Assembly (NCBI RefSeq): GCF_015461805.1
Contig: NZ_JACVZE010000014.1
Span: 48,556-112,555, forward strand
DNA: 64,000 nt
Direction of reading: 5' to 3'
Source: Pseudomonas pisciculturae
Lineage (GTDB): Bacteria > Pseudomonadota > Gammaproteobacteria > Pseudomonadales > Pseudomonadaceae
Shown: positions 33,331 to 42,763 of the stretch, in pieces
Numbering within the stretch: the first letter of the stretch is position 1
Layout of the letters: each line of letters begins with the position of its first letter
Program-made: the position numbers and the translations under genes
Notes under the pieces: model-generated
Database searches by the model: none
What the model saw: only the letters and a program-made list of their open reading frames with translations
Told to the model about the DNA's origin: nothing

Positions 33331-35913
33331 ATGCCAAATACTCCTGCTCCGATCGTGTGCCCCCTCTCCAACCGCACCAGCCTGTCACTGGCACGTGCGT
33401 CGCTGTTCAAGTTCGTGGCCTTGCTGGCGGGTGTATTTGTGCTCACCAGTTATTCGCTGGTGTACCTGGCCAACGACCTGGACCGCACCGAAGACGTCGA
33501 GAGCGCGTTCTACACGCGCAAAGCCGTGCAATCTTTGGAAAAATCCCTGCGTCTGACGGTCAAGGACTACGCGTTCTGGAGCGACGCCTACCGGCACTTG
33601 CACCTGACGGTCGATCAGGATTGGGCCTTCGTGCGCCAAAATGTTGGGCCTACGCTGTATGACGACTTCGGCTTTCAGGGCCTGTTCGTGGTCGATTCAC
33701 TCAACCGCACCGTTTACTCAGTCATCGAGGGCGAACTCAAACCGGTACAACTGAGCACCTGGCTCGGCCAGCCGATCGACGCCATCATCGAGCAGGCACG
33801 CGCCGGTGCCGCCAGCGAAAGCCCCGTCACGCAATTCATTAACGTGCGCGGCAGCCCGGCCTTGATCGCTGCGGCGGCCATCACACCCGGCACCGACCCA
33901 ACCGTCACCTCCGACAACCGCCCTGCTTCCGTGCTGATGTTTATCGACATCCTGGACAACGCCAAGCTGGCAGCGATCGGTAACGAATTCGGCTTGGATA
34001 ACCTGCACATCGATAACCCAGAAGAGCCCGACAATCATCAAGTCGTTCCGTTGGGTGAGAATGGCACCGCCGGCCACCTGCACTGGCAACCGGAACGGCC
34101 CGGCCTGCGCCTGCTGAGCCTGGGCTTGCCGATGATCGGCCTGACGGCCCTGCTGGTGGCGCTGATGACTTGGGTGATTTTGCGTCGCACCACGGCCAGC
34201 GCCGTCGCCCTCGACAGCAGTTACGCGTCGTTGCAAACCAGTCAAAGCGCATTGGCCACCAGCGAGGCGCGCTTTCGCGATGTGGTCGAAGCCAGTTCAG
34301 ACTGGGTGTGGGAGATCAATGACGCGGGCCTTTTCACCTACTTGTCCGAGCGTTTTGAAAACGTCACCGGGCTCGCCCGGCAAACCTGGATTGGCGCCGA
34401 AATCAACGCGCTGCTGCACACCGAAACCGGCCTGTTGTCTGACTGGCTCGCCACCCCCAGCCGCCGCCAGGACCTCAGCGTGCTGTGCCGCTACGTGGAT
34501 GCCGGCGAGCATGAACGCATCACGCGACTGTCGGCCCGGGCCATGCCAAACGGCGGTTTTCGCGGCACCGCCACCGATGTCACCGAAGAAGTCGAAGCAC
34601 GCCGGCGCATCGAGTTTTTGTCCCGCCATGACGCCCTGACCGGTCTGCCCAACCGCACGCGCCTGAAGGAGTTTCTTGACGGCAGGCTCAAGGCCGCACC
34701 CACCGCCGCCCACCCGTTGGTGATGCTCAGCCTGGACCTGGACCGCTTCAAACCGGTGAATGACTTGCTAGGGCACGCCGCCGGCGATCGCGTGCTGCAT
34801 GAGGTGTCGAACCGCCTATCAGCCTGCGTGCGCCATGGCGATCTGGTCGCGCGGGTCGGCGGCGATGAGTTCGTCTTGATCCTCACCGACGTGGGCTCCC
34901 AGGCTGAAGTCGAAGCCCTGTGCCGCCGCGTGATCGACTCGATCGAGTCGGCGATTACCATCGATGAACAAGAAGTGTTTGTCAGCGCCAGCATCGGCAT
35001 CGCCATGGCCCCCACCGATGCCTGCGAAGCGCCGGAACTGCTGCGTTACGCCGATATCGCGCTGTACGAGGCCAAAGCCGCGGGGCGCAATACCTGGCGG
35101 TTTTATGCCATTGACATGAACGCCCGCATCATCGAGCGCCGCAGCCTGGAAAGCGACTTGCGTTACGGCATCAAGCACGGCGAGTTGCGCCTGCACTTTC
35201 AACCGCGCTACCGCATTGCCGATGGGCAGATGGTGGGCGCTGAAGCCCTGGTGCGCTGGCATCACCCCAAGCGTGGGTTGATCGCGCCGGACACCTTCAT
35301 CCCGATTGCCGAAGAGTCGGGCCTGATTCTCGCACTCAGCGACTGGGTACTCAGCACTGCCTGCGCGTGCGCGGCCAGTTGGCCGGGCAACCTGTTTGTG
35401 TCGGTGAACCTGTCTTCTTGCGAGTTCAAGCGCGGCAACCTGGTGGAGCGCGTCAGCCAAACACTGGCAAGATCGGGCATTGCGCCACACCGCGTAGAGC
35501 TGGAGATCACCGAAAGCGTCATGCTCGAAGATGCCGACGGTGCCCTTGAGATTATGCAGACGCTCAAGGCACTCGGGGTGCGCATTGCCATGGACGATTT
35601 CGGCACGGGTTATTCGTCCCTCAGCTACCTGCGCTCGTTTCCCTTTGATGGGTTGAAAATCGACCGCAGTTTTTTGAGCCGTCTAGTAGAAAGCGATGAC
35701 GACAAAGCGATCATTCAGGCCATTGTGGGGCTAGGTCGCGCCCTGGCCCTCACTGTCACCGCAGAAGGCATCGAAACCGCCGAGCACCTCACGCTGCTCA
35801 AGGCCGTGGCCTGCGATGAAGGCCAAGGGTTTTACCTCAGCCGGCCGCTGGACCTGGCCACGTTCAATGCCTTGCTTGAAAGCGAGCCCAACGTGCTGGC
35901 CCGCCTCAGCTGA
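33331..35913 (+). CDS. CHASE4-PAS-GGDEF-EAL cyclic-di-GMP protein
   Basis: Inner-membrane signalling protein of 860 residues. Helix 1 (~28-48) and helix 2 (~265-288) flank a periplasmic CHASE4-type sensor (SLEKSLRLTVKDYAFWSDAY). A PAS domain (~310-430), an intact GGDEF domain with GGDEF at 510-514, and an EAL domain with EAL at 638-640 follow, the last with FVSVNLSSCEF, ELEITES, DDFGTGYSSLSYL and KIDRSF. Both catalytic motifs look complete, so the protein could make and degrade c-di-GMP. The start ATG 33331 has no good Shine-Dalgarno. It overlaps the convergent AraC gene by 8 bp. Confidence 0.9.
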   Translation: MPNTPAPIVCPLSNRTSLSLARASLFKFVALLAGVFVLTSYSLVYLANDLDRTEDVESAFYTRKAVQSLEKSLRLTVKDYAFWSDAYRHLHLTVDQDWAFVRQNVGPTLYDDFGFQGLFVVDSLNRTVYSVIEGELKPVQLSTWLGQPIDAIIEQARAGAASESPVTQFINVRGSPALIAAAAITPGTDPTVTSDNRPASVLMFIDILDNAKLAAIGNEFGLDNLHIDNPEEPDNHQVVPLGENGTAGHLHWQPERPGLRLLSLGLPMIGLTALLVALMTWVILRRTTASAVALDSSYASLQTSQSALATSEARFRDVVEASSDWVWEINDAGLFTYLSERFENVTGLARQTWIGAEINALLHTETGLLSDWLATPSRRQDLSVLCRYVDAGEHERITRLSARAMPNGGFRGTATDVTEEVEARRRIEFLSRHDALTGLPNRTRLKEFLDGRLKAAPTAAHPLVMLSLDLDRFKPVNDLLGHAAGDRVLHEVSNRLSACVRHGDLVARVGGDEFVLILTDVGSQAEVEALCRRVIDSIESAITIDEQEVFVSASIGIAMAPTDACEAPELLRYADIALYEAKAAGRNTWRFYAIDMNARIIERRSLESDLRYGIKHGELRLHFQPRYRIADGQMVGAEALVRWHHPKRGLIAPDTFIPIAEESGLILALSDWVLSTACACAASWPGNLFVSVNLSSCEFKRGNLVERVSQTLARSGIAPHRVELEITESVMLEDADGALEIMQTLKALGVRIAMDDFGTGYSSLSYLRSFPFDGLKIDRSFLSRLVESDDDKAIIQAIVGLGRALALTVTAEGIETAEHLTLLKAVACDEGQGFYLSRPLDLATFNALLESEPNVLARLS

Positions 35914-36745
35914 AAAACTGACTCGGCGTCTTGCCAAACTGTTTCTTGAACATGCTGGTAAAGGCGCTGGGGCTTTCGTAGCCCAGCTCCAGGGCCACGT
36001 CGATGATCTTGTGCCCCACCGCAATGCGCTCAAGTGCCAGCAACAAGCGAGCTTGTTGGCGCCATTGGCCGAACGTCATGCCGGTTTCCTTGCGAAACAG
36101 GCGCTGGATGGTTTTCTGGTCCAGGTCCAGGCGTTCGCTCCAATCGGCTACGGTGGAGGCATCCCCAGGCTCTTGCTGCAACGCGTTGCAAATACGGGTT
36201 ACGCGAGGGTCGGCAGGTTGCGGCAGCGACAGCGGCAACGCCGGCAGCATCGCCAATTCGTCGAGGATCAGGTGCATGATCCGCGCATCACGCGAGTCTT
36301 CGGCGTACGGCGGTTTCAAGCTCACCGACGCCTTGATCAACTCGCTCAGCAAGGGCGAGATGCTGACCGTCTTCGGTTCGCAGGGCATATTCGGGAAGCG
36401 ATCCGGGCGCACAAACACGCTGCGCATTTTCAACGTGCCGACACAGCGCAGCGAATGCACTTGCCCGCAGGGCATCCAAATGCCGCGATTGGGTGGCACG
36501 GTCCATTGGTTGAGCGCCGAGTACACCACCATCACGCCTTCGATGGCGTAGAGCAGTTGATGCTTCTCATGGCTGTGGTCGGGGATCACCCAGTTTTCGG
36601 GATAATCGGTGGCCGAACTGATCACTGCCCAGTCGCCTTCGTTGATCTCCTGCAGAAATTTATCCAGTGATTTGATAGTTTCGCCCTTTTTGCGATGATT
36701 ACTGCCCGAATTTCGCGAGACAGGCATTTGCTGCAAATCTAGCAT
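35906..36745 (-). CDS. AraC-family regulator with cupin sensor
   Basis: Protein of 279 residues. A cupin-like N-domain (WVIPDHSHEKHQLLYAIEGVMVVYS, VPPNRGIWMPCGQVHSL) precedes a C-terminal AraC double helix-turn-helix (TVADWSERLDLDQKTIQRLFRKETGMTFGQWRQQ and IIDVALELGYESPSAFTSMFKKQFGKTPSQF). Alternative start at 36727 (MPVSRN). It is divergent from fsr with a 79-bp gap, an arrangement like NimR-type regulators of adjacent exporters, so control of fsr is likely. Confidence 0.88.
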   Translation of the reverse strand: MLDLQQMPVSRNSGSNHRKKGETIKSLDKFLQEINEGDWAVISSATDYPENWVIPDHSHEKHQLLYAIEGVMVVYSALNQWTVPPNRGIWMPCGQVHSLRCVGTLKMRSVFVRPDRFPNMPCEPKTVSISPLLSELIKASVSLKPPYAEDSRDARIMHLILDELAMLPALPLSLPQPADPRVTRICNALQQEPGDASTVADWSERLDLDQKTIQRLFRKETGMTFGQWRQQARLLLALERIAVGHKIIDVALELGYESPSAFTSMFKKQFGKTPSQFFS

Positions 36746-36824
36746 GAACGCCGAATCATTTTGAAATAGATGGCGGGCTCAAGTACTCGCCCTCTTTGTT
36801 TGCTGCCTTGTATGGAATGCCTGC

Positions 36825-38036
36825 ATGTCGACCCTCACCGCGTCACCCGCTGCTGCAACCAGTACGCCCCAAACAAGCCCTTTGGTCATGCGCGTCCTCG
36901 GCGCCTGCGCCTTGGCGCATCTGATCAATGACCTGATCCAGGCCGTGCTGCCGTCGATCTACCCGATGCTCAAGGCTAACTACGGGCTGAGTTTTGCCCA
37001 GGTGGGCCTGATTACCCTGACGTTCCAACTGACCGCATCGCTGCTACAACCGTGGATCGGCTACCACACCGACCGCCATCCCAAGCCGTGGCTGCTGCCG
37101 GCGGGCATGGTGTGCACCTTGATCGGCATTCTGATGCTGGCGTTTGTCGGCAGCTTCCCGATGATTCTGTTGGCGGCCGGTTTGGTGGGCGTGGGCTCCT
37201 CGACCTTCCACCCGGAAACGTCCCGTGTGGCTCGCCTGGCCTCCGGCGGTCGCTTTGGCCTGGCGCAATCGACCTTCCAGGTTGGCGGCAACACTGGCAG
37301 CGCCTTCGGCCCGTTACTCGCGGCGGCGATCATCATTCCCTACGGCCAGGGCCATATTGCGTGGTTCGGCCTGTTTGCGGTGTTCGCGATCATGGTGCTC
37401 TACGGCCTGAGCCGCTGGTACCGCAACCACCTCAACCTGTTCAAGCTCAAGCAAGGCAGCAAGGCAACCCACGGTTTGTCCAAAGGCCGCGTGACCTTTG
37501 CCCTGGTGGTGCTGGCAGTATTGGTGTTTTCCAAGTACTTCTACATGACCAGCCTGACCAGCTATTTCACCTTTTACCTGATTGAAAAATTCCACCTGTC
37601 GGTGGCCAGCTCGCAGATGTACCTGTTCCTGTTCCTCGGCGCTGTGGCCGTCGGCACCTTCGCGGGTGGTCCGATTGGCGACAGGATCGGGCGCAAGAAA
37701 GTCATTTGGTTCTCCATCCTGGGGGCTGCGCCCTTCACCCTGGCCCTGCCCTACACAGACCTGTTCTGGACGGCGGTGTTGAGCGTGCTGATCGGGTTCA
37801 TCCTCTCGTCGGCGTTCTCGGCCATTGTGGTATTTGCCCAGGAGCTGGTGCCGGGCAATGTGGGCATGATCGCCGGGATTTTCTTCGGCCTGATGTTCGG
37901 CTTTGGCGGGATTGGCGCGGCGTTGCTGGGTTTGCTCGCCGATAGCCACGGTATCGAGTACGTGTACCAGCTGTGTTCGTTCTTGCCGTTGGTGGGCATC
38001 CTGACGATATTGCTGCCGTCGACCAAGGGCGTCTGA
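36825..38036 (+). CDS. fsr: Fosmidomycin resistance-type MFS exporter Fsr
   Basis: Protein of 403 residues with 12 membrane helices, closely following the Fsr family (AHLINDLIQAVLPSIYPMLKANYGLSFAQVGLI, LQPWIGYHTDRHPKPW, GSSTFHPETSRVARLASGG, AQSTFQVGGNTGSAFGPLLAA). Members export fosmidomycin and perhaps other small anions. The divergent AraC-type gene is the probable regulator. Confidence 0.9.
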   Translation: MSTLTASPAAATSTPQTSPLVMRVLGACALAHLINDLIQAVLPSIYPMLKANYGLSFAQVGLITLTFQLTASLLQPWIGYHTDRHPKPWLLPAGMVCTLIGILMLAFVGSFPMILLAAGLVGVGSSTFHPETSRVARLASGGRFGLAQSTFQVGGNTGSAFGPLLAAAIIIPYGQGHIAWFGLFAVFAIMVLYGLSRWYRNHLNLFKLKQGSKATHGLSKGRVTFALVVLAVLVFSKYFYMTSLTSYFTFYLIEKFHLSVASSQMYLFLFLGAVAVGTFAGGPIGDRIGRKKVIWFSILGAAPFTLALPYTDLFWTAVLSVLIGFILSSAFSAIVVFAQELVPGNVGMIAGIFFGLMFGFGGIGAALLGLLADSHGIEYVYQLCSFLPLVGILTILLPSTKGV

Positions 38037-38051
38037 CTGCACTCCCCCGAT

Positions 38052-38073
38052 GGGAACGGGCTTGCTCGTTCCC
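38052..38073 (+). terminator. Hairpin after fsr
   Basis: GGGAACG-GGCTTGCT-CGTTCCC followed by CCGCTTTTAAA, a short terminator-like hairpin derived from REP-like sequence. Confidence 0.5.
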
Positions 38074-38192
38074 CGCTTTTAAAGCTCATTAGTTGCGCCT
38101 GTTCGGCGTGTGACACACCAATCCATGCTTAAATCCTTGTTTGGCAGCCTCGCGAGCGTCTTGCTCGCCGCCCCTCAAGGACTTACCCCGTC

Positions 38193-39323
38193 ATGCGCCT
38201 GCCAGATTTCATCCTCCACAACCTCGAGCCGATCCTGCAGGCCTGGGAAGATTTCGCTCGCACGATCCAGACCCCCGGCGCCGACTTGGACCGCGAGGGG
38301 CTACGCGACCATGCGGAACAGATGCTGCGCGCCATTGTGCTTGACCTGCGCACGACCCAGACCGCGCAGGAACAAATTGACAAGGCTCAGGGGCTGGCAC
38401 CGCAGCATAACGACGAGACGCCCGCCGAAACCCACGCGGTGACTCGCTTGATGGCCGGGTTTTCGATTGACCAGATGGTCTCGGAATACCGCGCACTGCG
38501 CGCCAGTGTGCTCAGCCAGTGGCTGGTTCAGATCAAACACGGCACGCCGCTGGAGGTGGACGACATGAATCGCTTCCACGAGGCCATCGATCAAGCCCTG
38601 GCTGAGTCGATCGCCAGTTACTCGCGCGCGGTCGAAGCCTCGCGCAATGTGTTCCTGGGCATCCTAGGGCACGATCTTCGCACGCCCCTGGGCGCGATTT
38701 TGCTGGGCGCCGACATGCTTAGGCGGTCTGACAACGTGGGCGAGCGCGGCACGCGGGTGGCCACGCAGATCTACACCAGCGTCCAGCGCGCCAGCAAAAT
38801 CGTCGGCGACCTGCTCGACTTGACGCGCTGCCAGATGGGCCCGGGCATTCCAGTGAAACGCGTTGCCGTTGACCTGGCGCCGATCTGCGAGCGTATCGTC
38901 GAAGAAATCCAGGCCTTTCACCCTGAGGCAACCATCATCTTCGGAGCCAAGAGCCCGGCCCGTGGCCTCTTTGACAGCTCGCGCATGGAACAAGTGTTTT
39001 CCAACATCATCAGCAATGCCGTGCACCACGGCGCTGCCCAGTCCCCGATCCAGGTCGAACTGTCGGCAACCGCTGAGGCATTGGTGTTCACCGTGCACAA
39101 TCACGGTGAGCCCATCGCGGCCGACGTGCTGCCTTTTATCTTCAACCCCATGGGGCGTTTTTCCCAGCGCTCGGTGATCGAGCATGGCCCAACCGCGGGC
39201 CTGGGCCTGGGCTTGTTTATTGCCTCGGAGATCGTGTCATCGCATCAAGGCTTGATCGAAGTCGAGTCTGCTGAGAAGACCGGCACAGTGTTCCGCGTGA
39301 GCGTGCCGTTGGTCACCGCATAA
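38193..39323 (+). CDS. Orphan sensor histidine kinase with RsbRD-type N-domain
   Basis: Soluble kinase of 376 residues without membrane helices. The N-terminal ~150 residues are a helical RsbRD-like sensor module (LEPILQAWEDFARTIQTPGADLDREGLRDHAEQML, AGFSIDQMVSEYRALRASVL). A HisKA domain follows with the phospho-acceptor His160 in GILGHDLRTPLGAILLGADML, then HATPase_c with NIISNAVHHG and GLGLGLFIASEIVSSH. No response regulator is adjacent. In related loci such kinases work with stress-type or c-di-GMP pathways, and a membrane diguanylate cyclase gene follows 88 bp downstream. Confidence 0.88.
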   Translation: MRLPDFILHNLEPILQAWEDFARTIQTPGADLDREGLRDHAEQMLRAIVLDLRTTQTAQEQIDKAQGLAPQHNDETPAETHAVTRLMAGFSIDQMVSEYRALRASVLSQWLVQIKHGTPLEVDDMNRFHEAIDQALAESIASYSRAVEASRNVFLGILGHDLRTPLGAILLGADMLRRSDNVGERGTRVATQIYTSVQRASKIVGDLLDLTRCQMGPGIPVKRVAVDLAPICERIVEEIQAFHPEATIIFGAKSPARGLFDSSRMEQVFSNIISNAVHHGAAQSPIQVELSATAEALVFTVHNHGEPIAADVLPFIFNPMGRFSQRSVIEHGPTAGLGLGLFIASEIVSSHQGLIEVESAEKTGTVFRVSVPLVTA

Positions 39324-39410
39324 AGGCAAAGATAGCCGTTCGCCAGTAAGGCTCCGAAAACCCCTCGCGAACGCTTACAATCGCGGTTTTCAACGCATAC
39401 CTGGCAGCAC

Positions 39411-40577
39411 ATGACGCTCGACCCTCCTACGATTCTGGCCCTCACCGTGGCCCTGGCCGCTGCTGCGGCCCTGTACCTGGCTATTGAATGGCGCAGCGTG
39501 CGCGAACCATCGCTGCTCTTTTGGAGCGCAGGCTTTGCCACGATCACCCTTGGCTCAACCCTGGCCCTGCTGCGCGTCAACGGTTTTATGATGATCGGCA
39601 TCTGGTTTGCCAATGGCTTGCTGGTGACCGCCCACTTTCTGTTTTTGCTCGGCGTCGCCCGGTTTACCCAGGTGCGTGTGTCGTGGCTGTGGTCCCTGAT
39701 GGTGGCGATCTGGTTTGGCATGCTGATGCTGCCGGTGGATCAGTCATGGTCCAAAGTGATGATGAGCGTGCAATCGCTGCTGGTGGCGCTGCCCACACTG
39801 CGGGCGAGCTTGCTGCTGCGGCCCCATGGCAAATCCTTGAGCATCGGCGCGGTGCAGTTGCGCTATGTGTTGCTGTTCCACGGTTCGTTCTATGTGGCCA
39901 AGGCGCTGTCGGTGATGATCCCCGGCACCTTGATCGACCTTGCGTCGTTCAAGGGCGAGATCATCCAGATTTCCCTGGTGGAGGGCGCGATGGCGATCAT
40001 GCTGATCGCCCTGTCGATGACCGGCTCCGAACGCTACCGCCGCGAGCAACAAATCGCCCGCCTCGCCGCCCGCGACCCGCTCACCGCCCTCTACAACCGC
40101 CGCGCCCTGGACCTGCGCGCACCGCGCCTGCTGGCCCAAGTGTCACCGGCACAGCCGGGCGCACTGTTGCTGATCGATATCGACAACTTCAAGTTGGTTA
40201 ACGACTTGTACGGCCACACCGCTGGCGACCGGCTGTTGATCGCCCTGAGCGAGATGATCCGCGCTGTGGTGCCCCGTGGCGCGCTGGCGGCACGCCTGGG
40301 GGGTGACGAGTTTGTGATCCTGCTCAACGGCGCCTCGACTGAACGGATCGTCGAACTGGGCAGCAGCCTGCGCGAGCAATTTTCTCAACTCGCCGCGCAC
40401 ACTTTTGCGACCCCGGCGCCGGTAACGTTGAGCATCGGCGCCAATCTGTTCGACCAGCCGCCAGCGAGCCTCACGGCCTTGATCGAGCAAGGCGACACCA
40501 CGCTGTACGAAACCAAACGTGGTGGGCGCGACAGCATTCGGTTGGTGGACCGCACCGGGGCCAGCACCTACGGCTAA
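39411..40577 (+). CDS. Membrane GGDEF diguanylate cyclase
   Basis: Protein of 388 residues. About six hydrophobic helices fill residues 5-205, followed by a GGDEF domain (LTALYNRRALDLRAPRLL, LLIDIDNFKLVNDLYGHTAGD, GGDEF at 297-301). The allosteric I-site RxxD is not obvious upstream of GGDEF, where the sequence is RGALAARLGGDEF. It synthesises c-di-GMP. The stop overlaps the convergent dehydrogenase by 4 bp. Confidence 0.9.
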   Translation: MTLDPPTILALTVALAAAAALYLAIEWRSVREPSLLFWSAGFATITLGSTLALLRVNGFMMIGIWFANGLLVTAHFLFLLGVARFTQVRVSWLWSLMVAIWFGMLMLPVDQSWSKVMMSVQSLLVALPTLRASLLLRPHGKSLSIGAVQLRYVLLFHGSFYVAKALSVMIPGTLIDLASFKGEIIQISLVEGAMAIMLIALSMTGSERYRREQQIARLAARDPLTALYNRRALDLRAPRLLAQVSPAQPGALLLIDIDNFKLVNDLYGHTAGDRLLIALSEMIRAVVPRGALAARLGGDEFVILLNGASTERIVELGSSLREQFSQLAAHTFATPAPVTLSIGANLFDQPPASLTALIEQGDTTLYETKRGGRDSIRLVDRTGASTYG

Positions 40578-41578
40578 ACGTCGTAATCGACCGCCACACT
40601 GCGCCCGGTCTTCACCGACTCCAACGCACAATCCGCCAGATGCAAGGCATACAGCCCATCGCGCACGCTGGTGGGCAGCGGCAGGCCGTTGTTCAGCGCA
40701 TCAATGAATTGGGTGAGCTCATTGCGATAGGCATCGGCATAGCGCTCCAGGAAGAAGTGCTGCAACGGCTCCAGCGCTTCGGTGTGCGCGGCGCTCCAGT
40801 GTCGCAAGGTGCTGGGGCGATGGTTGTCGGTCAGCAATACACCAGTGGCACCGGACACTTCCACTCGCTGGTCATAGCCGTAGACCGCCTGGCGACAGCA
40901 GTTGATATGGCACTGTTTGCCGGACGCCGTGCGCAGCAACACCATCACGCTGTCGTAGTCGTCGATCTCGGCCAGGCTGGGGTCTACCAAGCGGCTGGCA
41001 ATCGCGCTGACTTCCACCGGCTCTTCGCCGAGCAGGTGGCGGGCGGTGTCGAAGTCGTGGATGGTCATGTCGCGCAGAATGCCGCCGGAGTGCTTGAGGT
41101 AATCACGCGGTGCCAGGCCGGGGTCGCGGCTGGTGATGATGACCTGGCGCACGGCGCCAATCTGCCCGGCATCAAGCGCCTCGCGCAGGCGCAGCATGTC
41201 GGGGTCGAAGCGGCGGTTGAAACCGAGCATCACTTGGCCGCCTTGGCGCTCTACCGCTTGGGCGGCGCTGCGGGCCTTGGCGATGTCGAGGTCGATGGGC
41301 TTTTCACACAACACCGCCTTGCCGGCCGCCACGGCCGCCAACAGCAGGTCGATGTGGGTGTCGGTGGGTGTGCCGATCACCACGGCATCGATGTCGCTGC
41401 GCGTCAGCACGGCGGCGCAATCGTAGGCCGCCTCACACCCCAACTGGGTACTCAGCGCATCGACACCTTCGCGCCAAGGGTCGGCTACCAGCACCAGCGT
41501 GGCGTTGGGGTGAGCGGCGACGTTGGCGGCGTGGATCTTGGCGATGCGCCCGGCACCTAGAACGGCAATTCGTAGCAT
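40574..41578 (-). CDS. Gfo/Idh/MocA-family dehydrogenase, inositol 2-dehydrogenase-like
   Basis: NAD(P)-dependent oxidoreductase of 334 residues. It has a Rossmann N-domain (LRIAVLGAGRIAKIHAANV), the conserved EKPIDLD with the catalytic Lys near 97, GFNRRFDP, and a DMTIHDFDTARHLLG active-site segment, all closely like IolG. It oxidises myo-inositol or a related polyol at C2. The remaining iol genes are absent here. It is co-directional with a LacI-type regulator 36 bp upstream and divergent from an SDR/dioxygenase/binding-protein set, which suggests a cyclitol or sugar-derivative pathway. Confidence 0.87.
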   Translation of the reverse strand: MLRIAVLGAGRIAKIHAANVAAHPNATLVLVADPWREGVDALSTQLGCEAAYDCAAVLTRSDIDAVVIGTPTDTHIDLLLAAVAAGKAVLCEKPIDLDIAKARSAAQAVERQGGQVMLGFNRRFDPDMLRLREALDAGQIGAVRQVIITSRDPGLAPRDYLKHSGGILRDMTIHDFDTARHLLGEEPVEVSAIASRLVDPSLAEIDDYDSVMVLLRTASGKQCHINCCRQAVYGYDQRVEVSGATGVLLTDNHRPSTLRHWSAAHTEALEPLQHFFLERYADAYRNELTQFIDALNNGLPLPTSVRDGLYALHLADCALESVKTGRSVAVDYDV

Positions 41579-41614
41579 GGTGAAAACTCCTGGTGTTGTT
41601 ATTGGGGGGGAGAT

Positions 41615-42640
41615 TCAGTCCGGCAGGTTGAAGGGCGTCACGATCTGCACCTGCGACGGCGCAATCGGCCCGGTCTTCCACAGCCGGTGGTATTGCAGGA
41701 TGTGCAGGAATACGTGGCGTGCATCGATTTGCAGGTTGTGATCGATGATCGCGGCGACTTTTTCTTCGCGCAGCAACTGGCGATTTTCTTCATCGAGGTC
41801 GTGACCGACAAACGCCTCCAAAGGGCGGTCGAGGGCGGCGAAGGCATCGACGATTGCACGGTTGCCGCCGCCAACGCTGTACACCGCCTTGAGCTCGGGA
41901 TGTTGTTTCAGCGCCTGGGTGACGCGTTCGAAGGTGCGGTCGTACACCCCGTAGCCACCGCTGATATCCAGCACCCGCAAGTGCGGCGCTCGCCCACGCA
42001 GCCAGGCGCGAAAGCCCATCTCGCGTTCTTCTTCGCCACGGAACAGCTCGCTGCCGATCACCACTGCCACGTCCTGGGGTTGGGCGGGCAACCAGCGCGA
42101 CATCAGGTAGGCGGCGGTCTGGCCGGCGGTGCGGTTGTCCATGCCGACGTAGCCGATGCGCTCGCTTTGCGGCAGGTCTGTCACCAGGGTCACCACCGGG
42201 ATGCCCGCTGCAATCAATTGCTTGACGGCCTGGTTGACGGCCGGCTCGTCAGCCGCCTTGAGCACCACGCCCTGGCTGCCGGTATCAAGGCAGCGCAGCA
42301 ACTGATCGTGCATGGCCTGGGGCTCGATTTCTTCGAACAAGTGAAAGCGTGGGGCGATGCGGAACGGCGCCAAGCTGGCCAACTGCGCAATGATCGCCGC
42401 TTGCACCGCCGCGCTGAAGCGTTTGGGCGTGTGCATGATCACGTCGACATGAAAGGTGCGCCCCACCGCCAGGCCGTTTTTCTCCTGGGACTCCAATTCA
42501 TCCAGCGCCTGCTCGATGCGCCGCCGGGTCTGCGCATGCACGCTGCCACGCTGGTGCAGCACACGGTCAACCGTGGCTTTGCTCACCCCGGCCTGGGTGG
42601 CGAGTTGTTTGATCGAGAAGTTTTTTGCGCGTTCGAGCAT
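41615..42640 (-). CDS. LacI-family transcriptional regulator
   Basis: Protein of 341 residues. The helix-turn-helix is at residues ~8-30 (FSIKQLATQAGVSKATVDRVLHQRGSVHAQTRRRIEQAL). A periplasmic-binding-like ligand domain follows (VVLKAADEPAVNQAVKQLIAAGIPVVTLVTDLP, IGYVGMDNRTAGQTAAYLMSRWL), closest to inositol and ribose-type sensors. It is first in a minus-strand pair with the dehydrogenase and probably controls both directions. ACTGAG / CTCAGT arms at 42682-42709 are a weak operator candidate. Confidence 0.9.
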   Translation of the reverse strand: MLERAKNFSIKQLATQAGVSKATVDRVLHQRGSVHAQTRRRIEQALDELESQEKNGLAVGRTFHVDVIMHTPKRFSAAVQAAIIAQLASLAPFRIAPRFHLFEEIEPQAMHDQLLRCLDTGSQGVVLKAADEPAVNQAVKQLIAAGIPVVTLVTDLPQSERIGYVGMDNRTAGQTAAYLMSRWLPAQPQDVAVVIGSELFRGEEEREMGFRAWLRGRAPHLRVLDISGGYGVYDRTFERVTQALKQHPELKAVYSVGGGNRAIVDAFAALDRPLEAFVGHDLDEENRQLLREEKVAAIIDHNLQIDARHVFLHILQYHRLWKTGPIAPSQVQIVTPFNLPD

Positions 42641-42681
42641 GCCATTCGCCTGAGGTGTTTTTGAGGTTTTATTTGGGCGTT

Positions 42682-42731
42682 ACTGAGGTTTTGCAATGCT
42701 AGTCTCAGTTTTGCCCGGCGTCGAGCCGGGC
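42682..42731. promoter_or_regulatory. Weak inverted repeats in the LacI/SDR intergenic region
   Basis: ACTGAG (42682) and CTCAGT (42704) form an inverted repeat with a 16-base spacer. A GCCCGGC-GTCGA-GCCGGGC hairpin (42713-42731) follows just before the SDR gene. Either could be the regulator's target or a leader hairpin. Confidence 0.35.
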
Positions 42732-42763
42732 GATGAACAACAACAAGAATTCAGGAGAACTGC

